This document shows, in pieces, positions 48,355 through 60,470 of a stretch of 64,000 bases of DNA. The position numbers and the translations under genes were made by a program. This DNA comes from Ceratothoa steindachneri (lineage: Eukaryota > Arthropoda > Malacostraca > Isopoda > Cymothoidae). The first letter of the stretch is position 1; each line of letters opens with the position of its first letter. The stretch is from contig OZ018331.1 in the NCBI GenBank assembly GCA_963969495.1, positions 146,973,845-147,037,844 of the forward strand, given 5' to 3'. The notes beneath the pieces are model-generated. The model was not told where the DNA came from and ran no database searches. It saw nothing but the letters and a program-made list of their open reading frames with translations.

Positions 48355-48790
48355 AAGGAATATGAGATTACTTTAATAAAGAATCCTTTGATAAAGGTGA
48401 GAATCGTTCAATAAAGGCGTAATCTCTGTAATAAAGACATAGTTGAATAAAAACAACATTAATAAAGATGAGAATATTTCAGCAAATATAGAGCAAAATA
48501 TTTTAATAGATGCACAAATCGTTCCGTGAAGGGGAAAAGGTTAGTAAATAAAGGAACAAAAAAAATACAAGAAGCCTTTAATAAATGCACGAATCCTTTG
48601 ATAACGAGAGGAATCCTTTACTGAATGTAATGTTATATTTAAAAATGAAAAATCCTCTAATAAAAAGAATAATCTTTTGATAATTACAAGGTTAACTATA
48701 GATGAAATCCTTTAATAAATGCGAGATTCATTCAATAGAGACGAATATCATTGAAACAATACAAGAATCCTTTGATAAAGACGCTAACGT
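48355..48790. repeat. Degenerate tandem repeat, unit near 22 bp
   Basis: Words such as GAATCCTTTGATAAAG and GAATCCTTTAATAAATGC recur about 15-18 times with variable spacing of about 20-26 bases. An old, much diverged minisatellite. Confidence 0.65.
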
Positions 48791-49189
48791 TTAAGTCATA
48801 TTTAATGCTGTAGATTAGTCAGATTGGGTTGAAGCCACTATTAAATAAGTAGTGCTTTTATCATTAGGTGAATAAGTCGAAGAAATTTCCAATAAAATTA
48901 GTAAAATATGAACAATTTGCGAAACACTGAACAAATTGACTAATTACTGATCAGTATGTAACATTTGTTCCTAGCCAGTATTATATTCCAACTCCTTTTA
49001 TTGCCAAGTAATATATGTAATATAGCCATAATATTTTAAAAGTTTGTTTTTGTCCTATATGAGGCAATATTTGCTATAAATAGGCAAGTATGTTTTTTAT
49101 CCATTGTAGGATAAAAATCAAAATAAAGAGTTAAATTTATGCAATTTTATTTAATGTTCGACAAGAAATATAAAAAAAACAAGTAAAAG
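48791..49189. other. No recognised feature
   Basis: AT-rich sequence with nothing I can identify. Confidence 0.5.
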
Positions 49190-50180
49190 AGGATAGAGTG
49201 AACAGTTTTTCTTAAGATTTCCGTTTGTAATTTAGATCACTTTGCCGTACTAGTATCAATATTCCAAGTTAAGTATATCTTAATGGAAGCGCTTACTTTG
49301 CTCTTCTGAGTATGCTCTCATATTCTCAGTAACTTTTCAAGATGGGCATGAAGAATGTGCTGTACATTCAGGAACATGCTGCAGCCTATTTGGCCTTAGT
49401 TTTCAACTAATTTCTCAACTATTTTCACACAATTATCAGTCTTGTGGTTACCACAAAAAGCCTTGACACACAGAAACCAAACTCTTTCAGGCTCCATATT
49501 ACATTTTAGTGGGCTTTTCAGTAAATTATGAACACTAAGATTTTCATGATTTCTGGTTCAACAAAGAAACCGGCTTTGAAATTTGCCTAAGAGTTTGTGA
49601 AAGAATTTTGAAGGCAGATGAAAGCTGCAGACTCATTGTTAAGAGCGAGAACAAACTGCTTAATGAGACGGTGTTAAATTCCCCTGAGGGAAAACACATA
49701 TTCATGGTCTATCAATTGATCATGCTTGAAATTATGCATTCAACAGAACTCAGCCTATTGTGGCCAGTGCTTATTGTGGTAATGTTCTTTAGTATCCCTA
49801 CGGTCCCAAAGACAGGTGACAGGGAAACTTGTTAAATCTAAAATGCTACGTTTTGAAGACTCCAATCACTTACCATACATGCTTCTTACAAATTAAAGAT
49901 TTAGTAGGAGCTTGACACTGTTGTACTCTTCTTTAAGATATATTAAATGAGCAACGGAAAAGATTGATGCTTATTCCAATTAAGGAGAACTACAGCTTTA
50001 ATGCTTTTTGACAAGCTGCTAATAAGGAGTCTCCACTCATCCGAATTACATATAATTCCAATTTGATCAAACATAACAGATACATCATTACAGAAGTATA
50101 GCCCAGCTTAATAAATAAAGAAACTTGTGAAAGGTTTGTGACGGTTTCTTTGGATTGTAGCTTGTATATCACATTCTTTG
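49190..50180 (-). pseudogene. Relic of a widespread unclassified mobile-element ORF
   Basis: Minus strand, N to C, over several frames: QRNRHKPFTSFF, NDVSVMFDQIGIICNSDEWR, LLISSLSKSIKAVVLLN, CLWDRRDTKEHYHNKHWPQ, HDQL, IKQFVLALNNESAAFI, LKTKANRLQ and ENMRAYSEEQSKRFH, then a stop followed by DILNLEY. I know this set of blocks (DEWRLFIDSS-type, CLWDSR-type, AYSEEQ-x-ERFHQDIL-type) as a multi-copy ORF in many invertebrate genomes with no firmly assigned transposon class. It is broken by stops, for example in place of Q in RFHQD. A frame just upstream on the same strand (50318-50596, 92 residues) may belong to it or be independent; I do not recognise it. Confidence 0.6.
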
Positions 50181-50596
50181 AGCAGGAAAATCAGAACTCA
50201 CATAAGGTCAATGAGGTCTCTAGGTCAATGAGGTATTAGTGTCTTTGACACAGTAGTATACAGCAGCTGCTGGAGTGATTAGTGGGTTAACACCAAATCC
50301 AGTGAGGATTTGTAACTTTACACATTCTCAAAGATGCTGTCGCAACGAAATTTTTTGCCCTTGTTTTGATGAACTACAACAGATATAACAGAATGCATCT
50401 GCACAATGAATTCAGCCTCCTGATTCCATTTTACTTCTGATGTATCCACTATAGTAGCTAGAGCCGAAATAATAGCAGATCCGTAAATCCATTTATCAAT
50501 ATTTCCTAAGTAATATTCTACAATATTCCAAAAGGTCTTATAAGTTTCCATGGGTGTGTTCTGGCAAACTATGGAACATTCTTGAAACTTCAACAA

Positions 50597-53501
50597 ATCA
50601 ACTAAATTCTAAAAATTTCTCATTGAATCTTTAATGATTGAAAAGATTTCCTCAAAAGAAATATTATTCTACAACATTCCAATGCTTTTTAAAAATAAGA
50701 TTTTTAATTTTATTCCATGCTTTAATAGAATTCAAAGCATTTTATATATATGCATTTTTTCCGAAATTAACAATACCATTCTAAATTAGCATGAGCTAAT
50801 TTAGAAGATCAGTGCCCTAACTACAAAAGCAGAGTTTTGGGATCGAAATTGACTTTTTATCATTTCATTTGTTACGAACAACTGAGATATAAAACTTTTA
50901 CCCCGAAACAAGAAAAAAAGTGATTTTTTACATAGTGTAATTTATACTGAGTAGGTATTTATATAAAGCTATGTCACTTTAACATACATTTCAACCGTTT
51001 AAATCATGGTTGCGCAAGCAAGTGTCTAGATTGCGAAATGCAGTTTCCCCTTCATGTAACTCGGGTTCAACTCCTTTTCATTTCACCTAATCTCCTCATT
51101 TTCCTTACCGAGAACTTCAAACGCGTATTTTTTGATGATATCCCATCATTTATCAAACAGCATTTAAATGTATATTAAATCTGCCTCTCTTACTTAAATT
51201 GTTTAGAGCAACAATGTTATTTTGCAAAACAAAATACCAATTATTAGAAATTGTACAAAGGTTTTCGACTGGTAATTTGATCATTAGATTTTTATTATAG
51301 ACCTCGCCGGATGTAAGGAGTTACTCGATATTCGATTTGAAACGACTTTAGAGTAGGTCATGGACGGATTTATTGCTTTGGAAAAAGTTAAATACGTCCA
51401 AAAAGTAATTCTAAATAAAGAGATTCTCAAATTCTCTGCTTATTTTGGAAGAGTTTGTAGAAAGGGTTAAATTTGCTTTTATGAATACTTGAAAATAAAG
51501 TTGCTAAAAGTTTGAAAAAAACAGACTGCGATTTCCTGGGTTTGAGAGAGATTTTTTGCCCATCGCAAATTCTTTCTTTCCAAGATTTAAATTATGGAAA
51601 AGAGGTGTTTGATAATAAAATTTTATAAAGATAATAGAGTTGAATAGAATCTTCACGTTTGCAATCTTGAAGAAATTCAAAGGATTGAAACTATGCAAAA
51701 GAGCTACAAAGTTCCCTTCAACGGAACAAATATTTGACGATAAATGGATACACCATGAAAAAAGAACAAACATAACCCACTTTTACCCATTGAATAGGAC
51801 TTGAATTGACCTACTCTTAACACACGTAATATTAAATATAATTCATAGATACGAGAGTCAATTGAAAAGGCGAGAGGAGAAAGCTTAAGGACATGAAGGG
51901 CATTTTAAGAGCGACGCTTCTTATCTTCTCACTAGTAACAGGGTGCACAACGAAAAATAGAGTGACAACAATAAAATCACCTATCTTTCTGACATTGAAA
52001 ATTTTTAACATCTGTAAAAGGCCACCATATACACCGCCACATTAAGGAGAGGGAGAGAGGCCCAAGTCATCGGAATATGAACACCCTCTGTCAATTCGCT
52101 TTGGTTTCAAGTGTCGGAATACTATTTGTCTCACTTTTCATGCCCTTAACTAGTCTTCCATTCCTAGTTCCTCTAACTTTCAAATATAATCCATTCGCAA
52201 TGTGACTCCATCGTCATCTCAATCCATTCCAGGTCCTCTCTTTCTCAGCTTTACTTCCAAAATTACATGAAAACTTTAATAATCATGTTGCATTCCTCCC
52301 CTAAACCTTCTCTTTCATTTCCATTATAAAGCTACGGTTTTTCCTGCAATTCTTTTCAAATCTTTGACCAATGAAAAATAAATTTGGGTGTTAAAATTAT
52401 TTCACCATTAAAAAAGATGCAATTATATGAGTGTTCAGTTTGGTTAAAAGGATTAAATATAAAAGCCTTTCCTTACTAATTTCAATCACCTAGAAATTAG
52501 TTTTCGATGGGAATTTAGAATTAAATGAACAAAGTGATTTATACTGATTGCCGTTATAAAAAATAATATTATTTTGTCCTTTAAAAGAAAAAAAAGATAA
52601 ATATGAATTCTTTCAAACATTTGGAGAGATCATGTTAATCATTAGGCATCATTCAAACCTGAATGTTTACACCATATAATAGGTAATGGTATATATGAGT
52701 ATGTATGTATAGGATACGCATATGATGGCAATTGTGAAGGTGTAATCTTTGTTCAGTGTAGACCGAGGTTATAAGAAGTGGAATTTAGTAAATTAGGGTA
52801 GTGAAGTAAAATAGATCATTACGGGAAGAATAAAGGAGAACAATGGAAGAATCCAGAATAATATTTAATATCTTAAAACCTCCTTTAGGCAAAAGAAAAA
52901 AAGGTACCATGTTAAGGAATCTGAGTGAAGTGACAAAGAAGGAAATATGAAATTTAAAGGATGCAACGAAGGATTTTGCGGCTGAAATCCTGTCCAATTT
53001 AACTCCAGGGAGTTTTCGATTTTGCCCAACCAGAATTCACCCTTTTCAGGTTTCTGCAGACTGTCAACGTGTGTCGGGACCCCTTAAATGCCAGATTATC
53101 TGAAACATGCTCTGTTGAGCTCAAATAAACCTTTCATTTCTTACACTCTTTTAATATGCCTAAATTTCAACCCTAAAAGAATCACACGTAAGCCATCGAA
53201 ACATTACAAGCAAGCTACATTACGGTGAAATTGACCAATGCATTCAACCTTATAAAAGATTGTTGCTTCAGTTCCGACGTCAAGATGTGATATTTTGAGA
53301 CTTTAATTCAAAGTGGCAACCCTGGTTTTTAAATAGGAATTTATTGTTGTTTATGAGGAAAATCCGAAAAATAACCATGAAAAATAAGTAAAACAATTAA
53401 TAGCAGGAAAAGCATATGTAAATAAATTTTATGCAAACAATGTTATTTATTTTGTTCACGATGAAAATTTACCAAATTGATTAAATTTAGGGATGAATTA
53501 C

Positions 53502-53503
<2 letters not shown>
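50597..53503. other. Long stretch without recognised features
   Basis: AT-rich sequence with frames up to 89 codons (51504-51773 minus), no recognised domain and no tandem repeats. Confidence 0.5.

Positions 53504-53557
<54 letters not shown>
53504..53557. repeat. (TA)n microsatellite at mariner end
   Basis: About 54 bases of TA dinucleotide. The next bases, GAGGAATGTTCAATAAG, look like a mariner terminal repeat, so the element ends exactly at the tract. Confidence 0.95.
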
Positions 53558-53560
<3 letters not shown>

Positions 53561-54640
53561 GAATGTTCAATAAGTTCTCGACTTAACCTAGAAGGAGCAA
53601 AAATAGAGCAAAGGTTCACTCAACTGCTTTCATTTATTTTTCAGCGTAATCACCTTTAACATCGATGTATTTCTCTAGTCTCTTACTTCATTGCAATAAT
53701 CCGTCCTTGAAGAATAATGGGTTGAATCCCTCCAAAACGTCGCAGACCTTATTTTTGGTCTCCTCGTCATCATCGAAAGAGATACTCCGCAGCTGCTTCT
53801 TCATGTGTGGAAAAAGTTGAAAGTCTGAGGGTGCCAGATCGGGAGAATAAGGGGGAGGGGGCAACATTTCGAGGCCAAAGGGCACCAATATTTTCATGGC
53901 CACCATGCTCTTGTGTGCAGGTGCATTGTCTTGCAGGAGGAGAACACCTCGGGTCACTTTCCCTCGGCGTTTCTGAAGGGGAGCTTCCCGAAGATTCCCG
54001 AGTAAATCATTATATTTTCGTCCGTTTTGTTAGGGCTATAATCCAAGAGGTCAAGGAGGAGAATCCCTTCAGTGTCCCAAAAAACTGTCGCTATGACCTT
54101 CCTGGATGACTTTATGCATGATCTTGAATTTTCGTAGCGTTGGAAGGAAGGACGGCTGCCATTACTTAGATTATGCTTTGGTTTCCAGATCGAAGTGAAG
54201 GACCCACATTTTATCCTGGGTGACAATTCAGGCCATGAATCCCTCAAAATACACTCTCATGAGGGTCAACATCTCCATTGAAGTCATTATACGGTTCTTC
54301 TTCTGCTCAGGTGTCAGCATTGTTATGACCCATCGGGCAGACACCTTGCAAAGGTTGACGTAATCGTACAATATGGTAACAATGGATACATTACTTATCC
54401 GCACTTGAGGAGCAATGTATCGCATCGAGATTCGGCGATTATCCATGACCATGCTCTCTATAATGGCTACAGACTCCCTGGTAACTGCAGTTGACGGACC
54501 AATGCTTCGAGGGTTATCCTCACACGATTCTAGGCTCTGCTTGAGGTGATAAATATCGGGTATAATAACATCAGCGGGATCTACTCCCTACTACACCAGG
54601 ATCTACAGGTAGAGGACTTTGAGGAAGGCTCTGGTGTGCT
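53558..54640 (-). pseudogene. mariner (DD34D) transposase relic
   Basis: Minus strand, N to C in three frames. The N-terminal helix-turn-helix block holds PRSIGPSTAVTRESV, MVMDNRRISMRYIAPQVRIS and KVSARWVITMLTPEQK. Next come VTQDKMW (the first catalytic D is kept in a TGDETW-like motif) and SSRKVIATVFWDTEGILLLD. The C-terminal frame (53957-53688) holds LLQDNAPAHKS (second D) and PPYSPDLAPSDF (third D), with 34 residues between those two D, as in true mariners. All three catalytic aspartates can still be read, but at least two frameshifts separate them. A presumed terminal repeat at 53558 abuts (TA)n, matching the TA target of the superfamily. I found no matching right end. Confidence 0.85.
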
Positions 54641-56978
54641 CATGAGCAGTAAACTTACATGAAGTATCAAGCGGTCATTTTTACCTCTTTTATATTTGTT
54701 ATTTATATATTTTACATAAGCTATAAGCATATGATTTATATAAGAGCCAAAACTTTTTAGATATTTAATAGCTGAATTTTATGCAATATTCGAATTTCAA
54801 CTATTTTTCATAATTTTAACAACTTTATCCAAATGTGTATTAAGAATGTGCGGTCAGAATTGAACACTAATTCAATCTTTTTCACCGTTAACTTATATTA
54901 TTATTAACTATTCAGGAAAATTTTATAATCTTTTGCAACAAGGTTTTTGATCAGACATCGCTGCCTCCCCTCTAGAATATTACTCTAGTTTGTAGATTAG
55001 CAGCACAAGAAAAGGAGTTGTATTTAGGTTCCTCTTATTCTTATTCATTGATTTAGTATATTCCTTTGTTTTCTCCAATTGTAATATATTTTATTTACAA
55101 ACATGTAGTTTTTTGTTTCTTTATATGAAAGATAATTTAGTGTTGATTATTTATAGGGGTTCTCCAGAGAACCAACCAGCGAATAGGATAATGTTATAAA
55201 TCGTGACCAGGATGTCAATACTCCCAAGACGAAGATTTGAATGAGTGACAACACGTAAGTAAGTGTGTCATAATTTCATTGAATTATGACTACAAATAAA
55301 AGGCAAGACATTTTTTGTTATTTAAAAAATGCATTTTACCTTATCGAGTTGACATTTAATTCCCCTAAATCAGTGATGAATTTCAAATTGGTTGACTAGA
55401 CACCCAAAACATATTTCGGCGTTAATTGGGTCCAATTTAATATGGACATCAAAATCATTTAAGAAAATAAACTAATCACAGATTTTAGAATATTTATATG
55501 TAGATGAATACATGTTATTTACAATTGAATAATATACATAAATTTGGGTGTAAGGGAGGGTTATAGCTCTTTTTCAGTATACGATGTGTAAAAAGATTAG
55601 GAAGGACTTCTAAAACATACGTGACTTGGCATTACTGACACTCGCATCAAAATAAAAAAGACATATTGGACTCATTTATATTGAACAGACAGAACAAATA
55701 TATAGAAAATTTGGAAATTTGAATTTAAATAGTGATGGAGATATATTTAAATCATGAAGCCCATTTACTCAGTAAATGGCTTCTAAAAAAAATAAGTTAC
55801 GCATAATATTTATGGCTCCTTCCAAGTTCAAAGTTTGAATAACCTTGCAATGTTAAGCCGTACTTAGGCAATGATCCTACCAGTAATGCGTCTGCCCTTG
55901 TGCTTCTAACTGATATTTTGCTCTGACAAGTAAAACCCTACATCCAAAGAGGTTAAATATAAGAGTGGGTAAGTTTTTTACTATATTCCTCTAGGAGAAG
56001 CAATAATGTAACCAAATCCCTCTATTCATCTAAGATGACTATCGTAATGTACTATTACTATTTTCAATTCTAAGTTCTCCGCAGAGATGAGTGAGGATAA
56101 ATGACTTTGAAAGTACGAGTAAAGTAGGGATCGAGTATCACTATTCAAGCCAAGTTGTGCAGATATTTTTAACCAAATGGCTACGACTCACCCTATAAAA
56201 ACTGAATCTAGCCGATAACCAATGAAGTTTGATTTAAATTCTTGATCAAGCTGCATAAATACATATACATAACGTTTATGTGGAATTTCTATTGCTTATA
56301 TTTCATGAAGGAAGCTTTTGATAGAGATCTTGTAGGATTTATTCGAAAGAAACGAAATGAAATGCAGATAGCCAGAGGAGACTATACAAAGTCCACCAAC
56401 TAAGCATCACCATTATCAGATAGATTCTGTAAGAATGAGACCTTTTCAAACTGTATGACATGAAGCAAAGTATGTTGCGGTGCCAAATAAAATGTTATTC
56501 GTGACAAATGTGAAAATAAAGATGTCGAATTTTTAAATATAAGATTTAAAATATTTGATATTTATTTAAAAGAAAATAATAATTTCAGTGGTTATTTAAT
56601 ATGTGTTGAGATATAGATAATAATAAAAGAAATATATTAAAAGTTTTAATGAGATAAAACTCTATTACTTCATCTAATATATTAATTATAGATTATATCG
56701 TTTCATTCCATTTTCCTCTTTCCTTCAAAAAGTTTTAGTTGTTATGTACATATCACAAAGAATGTAAAAATCAAAAATATATGTATATATACATATATAT
56801 ATGCAATTTTGTTAAAGAATATAGTATATTTCACCTTTATTAATTTTCTTTGGAAACTTTCTATTTTTCTTATTAACTTTTTTAGTAAATCTTGTAGATT
56901 GTAAACAACTTCTCCTACGTTCATCTCTTTTTTAAATGAAATGTGTTTGGTAAAACCAAATTTGACTTTAATTGCTGA
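54641..56978. other. Long stretch without recognised features
   Basis: AT-rich sequence with no frame above 60 codons that I can interpret. A short TATATGTATATATAC-type tract lies at about 56777-56803. Confidence 0.5.
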
Positions 56979-57005
56979 GTTTTCGATCTATAGGATCATC
57001 TTCAG
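56979..57005 (-). other. PLE-linked hairpin (stem GATC/GATC)
   Basis: Minus strand: CTGAAGAT, stem GATC, loop CTATA, stem GATC, then GAAAAC. The core is intact with one extra A. No long (TA)n follows closely; only a short TA-rich tract lies about 175 bases further on. Confidence 0.7.
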
Positions 57006-57545
57006 AGTGTGTTTCTTCCTTTATCGATGAAGAATGGTGAAGTCAGAATGAAAAGAATACGGATTTTAGGGAATATTATTTCTTCCTCGCTTAAGCGTTA
57101 TGTCAAGGAAACGGGCCATTACTGTGTAAGCGGAATTGGAAAACAACTTTAATGTTCGATTCCATCTCGTAGTCTGGATGTTGATAGCTGGCCTTTCTCT
57201 CTTAATTAAGCTGGCTTCTAAGGTGTTCAGTCTAGTTTATTTTGCTCTTTTCTTTTGATTGTTGTCTTATTAACCAATATGTCCCTGGTTAAGCTGATTT
57301 TGGGGAGGCTGCATGTTGCAGGTGCATTGGCCTACGCTTCGAAAGTGTAGTGGTAGTCATACCAACATATTTTGAGTTGTTTTAAAGCTTACAGTCTTTA
57401 TTCGGGCAGGGAAACTCGTAAACTATGCTCGTAGACTTCAGGATCGACAAAAGTTAACAATCTCATTATGAAAAACAACATCTGCTAAAACTCCTCGATT
57501 CTGAATTTTACGAAATAGTTTATGAGTTTACCTTCCCAATCAGGC
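56979..57545 (-). pseudogene. PLE relic: RT end plus GIY-YIG endonuclease
   Basis: Minus strand from 57540: KIQNRGVLADVVFHNEIVN (end of the RT thumb), then VYEFPCPNKDCKL, a stop, NNSKYVGMTTTTLSKRR, MHLQHAASPK, and in other frames TRDILVN and EHLRSQL. VYEFPC-x(4)-C, YVGMT-x-x-TLS-R and the H that follows form the front of a PLE endonuclease of a lineage with inserted residues between C and YVG. It has several stops. The conserved hairpin (56979-57005) follows at its 3' end. A gag-like frame begins just upstream at about 57552, so the junction is near 57545. Confidence 0.7.
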
Positions 57546-57551
57546 CGATTG

Positions 57552-57960
57552 TCACACGGCGCACACAATAAAGCATTTCACGATGCAGAATCGATTATCA
57601 CGCCCAAGGTAGTCATGTACTCCTGCAAACTTATCATGGTTCGCTGCGATTGGGGGAAGCAGCTCGTCCGACATCACAATACATGTACACCCTGTATCCC
57701 AAAAAACGTTTACTAATCCGATCTCAAACTTCAAGCTTCCTGGGGAGCCCTTCTCTAATAAGAAGTTCACCTGATAGCCAGTGGCAGAAAGAGCAGACGA
57801 AGAGGGAGGCGTTTCAACTTGCGACGGTGGTGGCGCGGGAGAAGCATAAATTTGCTGCACATGATTGTGATAACTAGGACTGAATTGGGAGTTCTGAGGG
57901 CAGTTGGTTCTCAAAAGTCCTTCAACACCGCATGAGAAGCACACGATAGGCCTCCTAAGA
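57552..57960 (-). pseudogene. LTR-retrotransposon gag knuckle and protease fragment
   Basis: A minus-strand frame starting near 57960 contains CFSCGVEGLLRTNC, a CCHC zinc knuckle in which the H is replaced by L, a P/S-rich linker (about 35 residues), and then NVFWDTGCTCIVMSDELLP, a retropepsin-like segment with the catalytic D-T-G triad. This order (nucleocapsid knuckle then protease) is that of Gypsy- or BEL-like gag-pol. Neither the capsid region nor the reverse transcriptase is visible, so only about 130 residues remain. The missing H suggests it is not functional. Confidence 0.65.
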
Positions 57961-57969
57961 AAGTATGAC

Positions 57970-57998
57970 GAAGGGAGATTCGACGAGAATCTCCCTTC
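57970..57998. other. Perfect 12-bp hairpin
   Basis: GAAGGGAGATTC, loop GACGA, GAATCTCCCTTC. No run of T follows, so a Pol III terminator is not implied. It lies just upstream (minus strand) of the gag fragment. Confidence 0.75.
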
Positions 57999-59384
57999 CT
58001 AATGTCCAAATCTCTCATGGTTTAAATGAGTGATGAGAGAGGTTTGGCCTGTATTCGGGCCAAGGGATGTGAAAACGATTTCAGAACGATCGATGTAATT
58101 GGATTTAAGAAAATCGATTATAAACTAGGTAAGACTGGAAATAAATAGAGCGGTGTTTACAAAATGGTGCTCATTGCATCTATTTACGTAACTGAAGCAA
58201 AAAAGAGCTTCATAAAACCTTTTGGAAAATGATGAGACGCTAAAGAAGTAGAGTATATACCTCTAGACACATTATTACTCGAATTATAGAACGTTTAGAA
58301 TTTCGTTGAATAATGCAATCAAAGATATTTCAGGATGCACAAGAAAACGCAAAATAATATCGCCTCCACGCATGCACAAACAAACGCATGAATATATTAA
58401 TTCTAATGAAAAAGAGAGAAGAAAATAATGAATTAACTTTTACCTTTCAGTTTAGGTTACCGTTATTTATGTTTATGCTGTTTATTTATTCTCTTTCTAT
58501 AAATAATATGCAACACCTCATTAGCGTCATGTAATTTTCTCTCTTGTTTCTGCTCCCTTTAGGGGGGACTTTTTCGGGGGTATTCGACGCGTCATTTCGG
58601 TTCTCCTCTTTATAGTTTTCGCTGTTTGTTTTGATACCTTTTTTATCATTAACCTTTTGTTCATTCATAAGTAATCTTTTTATCCCATCCTTATCCATCC
58701 TATTTATCTTCTTTACACCAAATCTTTCTCCATTAAATAAAAATTACCATCATTCTTTAACCCTTTCCATTTTTATGCTGGATTAAAAATTAGGAACTAT
58801 ACAAAGGCGTGATTGCTTTCACTACCACCTTGGATTGTTAGTATGCCAACAACCCATCGGCTCTCAAGAGGTTGCATCTATTCACGCGTTGATTAAATAA
58901 GAAACAAGAAAATTTACTTTCATTTCTTATATATTCGCGAATGTTATCTGCGTTACATTACCTAAAATTGATTCCTATCCAACGTCTTCTCGCCATAGAT
59001 TGAACAATGATGCTAAATAATTTGTCAAAGCTGTGGTTAGAACGAGTAAATACAACGCTTTGAAATTGCGTAAAATTATCATTTCACGTATAATAACTTT
59101 ACGAGTTAATTAAATTCTCTGGCGTTTGTAATTCGCATCAAAAATGAATTCTCTATAGGGATGGTACGTTGAGTTATTATTTCTTACTTTAGACAAAGAG
59201 TTTACCTGTCTGAAACAGTTAATTAGGCATGCAATAATAATGGTTAATCTTGAGATTATAAGTTCTTTACCTGTTTGTCATCTTTCTTACTTTCTATTCT
59301 AGTTATCCGGTTGGTTTGGAATATCCATGTTCATAACTCAAAGAATTATTTGAAAAAAAAAGGAATAAAAAGGATATAATTAAT

Positions 59385-59386
<2 letters not shown>
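57999..59386. other. No recognised feature
   Basis: AT-rich sequence. A 70-codon minus-strand frame at 58486-58698 is K/N/E-rich and unassigned. Confidence 0.5.

Positions 59387-59434
<48 letters not shown>
59387..59434. repeat. (TA)n microsatellite
   Basis: About 48 bases of TA dinucleotide. I see no PLE motif or element end beside it. Confidence 0.95.
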
Positions 59435-59438
<4 letters not shown>

Positions 59439-60278
59439 AACGCAACCCAGCTCAATAAAGCTGATATGCCATTAAAAGCACGTACCTGTCTTAAGTTAGA
59501 ATATATGTTATAGATTACAAAGGTAAACGAGAATTTTCATTAAAAAATCTAACATATAGTAGACGTAATTCGGTGTTTGTTAATGGTATTAGGCATTTTT
59601 CAAAGTCATACTGTACCTAACATTCATAGGATGTTCATATTTTGCTAAAATACAGTACAAAATATTTTTTACGAGTATGAATGAATAAACAAAATCGAAT
59701 ATTACCATATTTGCCTGCCTGTCATATACGAAAAAGTACCGTTAAAAATCTAACATAAAAGATGTAAGAGTAAAATAGATGATTGAAATGAACAGAGAAA
59801 TGGTATATTGGGAAATATTAAATAGGTTTTCGATCTGAAGATTCTCTTTTCAAGTCATTTACATAGTTGTATGTACACGAATCAATACGGGGATCGAATA
59901 GGTGTTCCTAAATTTAGGCTAAATAGGAAATATATCCATGGTCTCCTCGTTCACCAGACCTTAGCCTCTTTGACCTCTTTTTCTGGGTAAAGAAGAAATT
60001 GTAATCAATGAAAAAGAAAGATATAAGACACTTAAATGAATGAGCTTAATTTGACTGAAATTTGGAGTTAATGAATCTGGTTCATCGGGTGAATCTCGCA
60101 AAGCACATCGAACTTTCGTTTACAAATAGTAGGAACTACATTGCTGATGTTATTTATTAATATTTCTATTAAAGAAAATTTTATTTCAATTCCTTTTAAT
60201 AAAAATATGCATTTTATCAGACCCGATTTGATTTCCTAGAGATCGAATGGGTTTCTGGGAGTTTCTTAAACCTTCAGG
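59435..60278. other. No recognised feature
   Basis: AT-rich sequence. CCTTAGCCTCTTTGACCTC at about 59960 recalls a transposase SPDL-x-x-x-D block in DNA but cannot be confirmed. Confidence 0.4.
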
Positions 60279-60470
60279 AAAGAGAAGGAGATGTAGGAGG
60301 GAATGGGGTGGGTGAGAAATGAGGAAAAAGAGGAAGTGGGAGAGAGAAGAGAGAGGGAGGGTGGAAGATAGAAGGAAATGAAAGAGAGCGGAGAATAAGA
60401 GATGGGGAAGGGTTTAGAGGAGGGATAGAGGAGAGGGAGGAAAGCGGGAACTTCAAGTGGCTGTGGAGCA
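60279..60470. repeat. Purine-rich tract
   Basis: Nearly 190 bases dominated by G and A on the plus strand (GAGGGA, GAAGGA words). The proline/serine-rich minus-strand frames across it come from composition alone. Confidence 0.8.
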
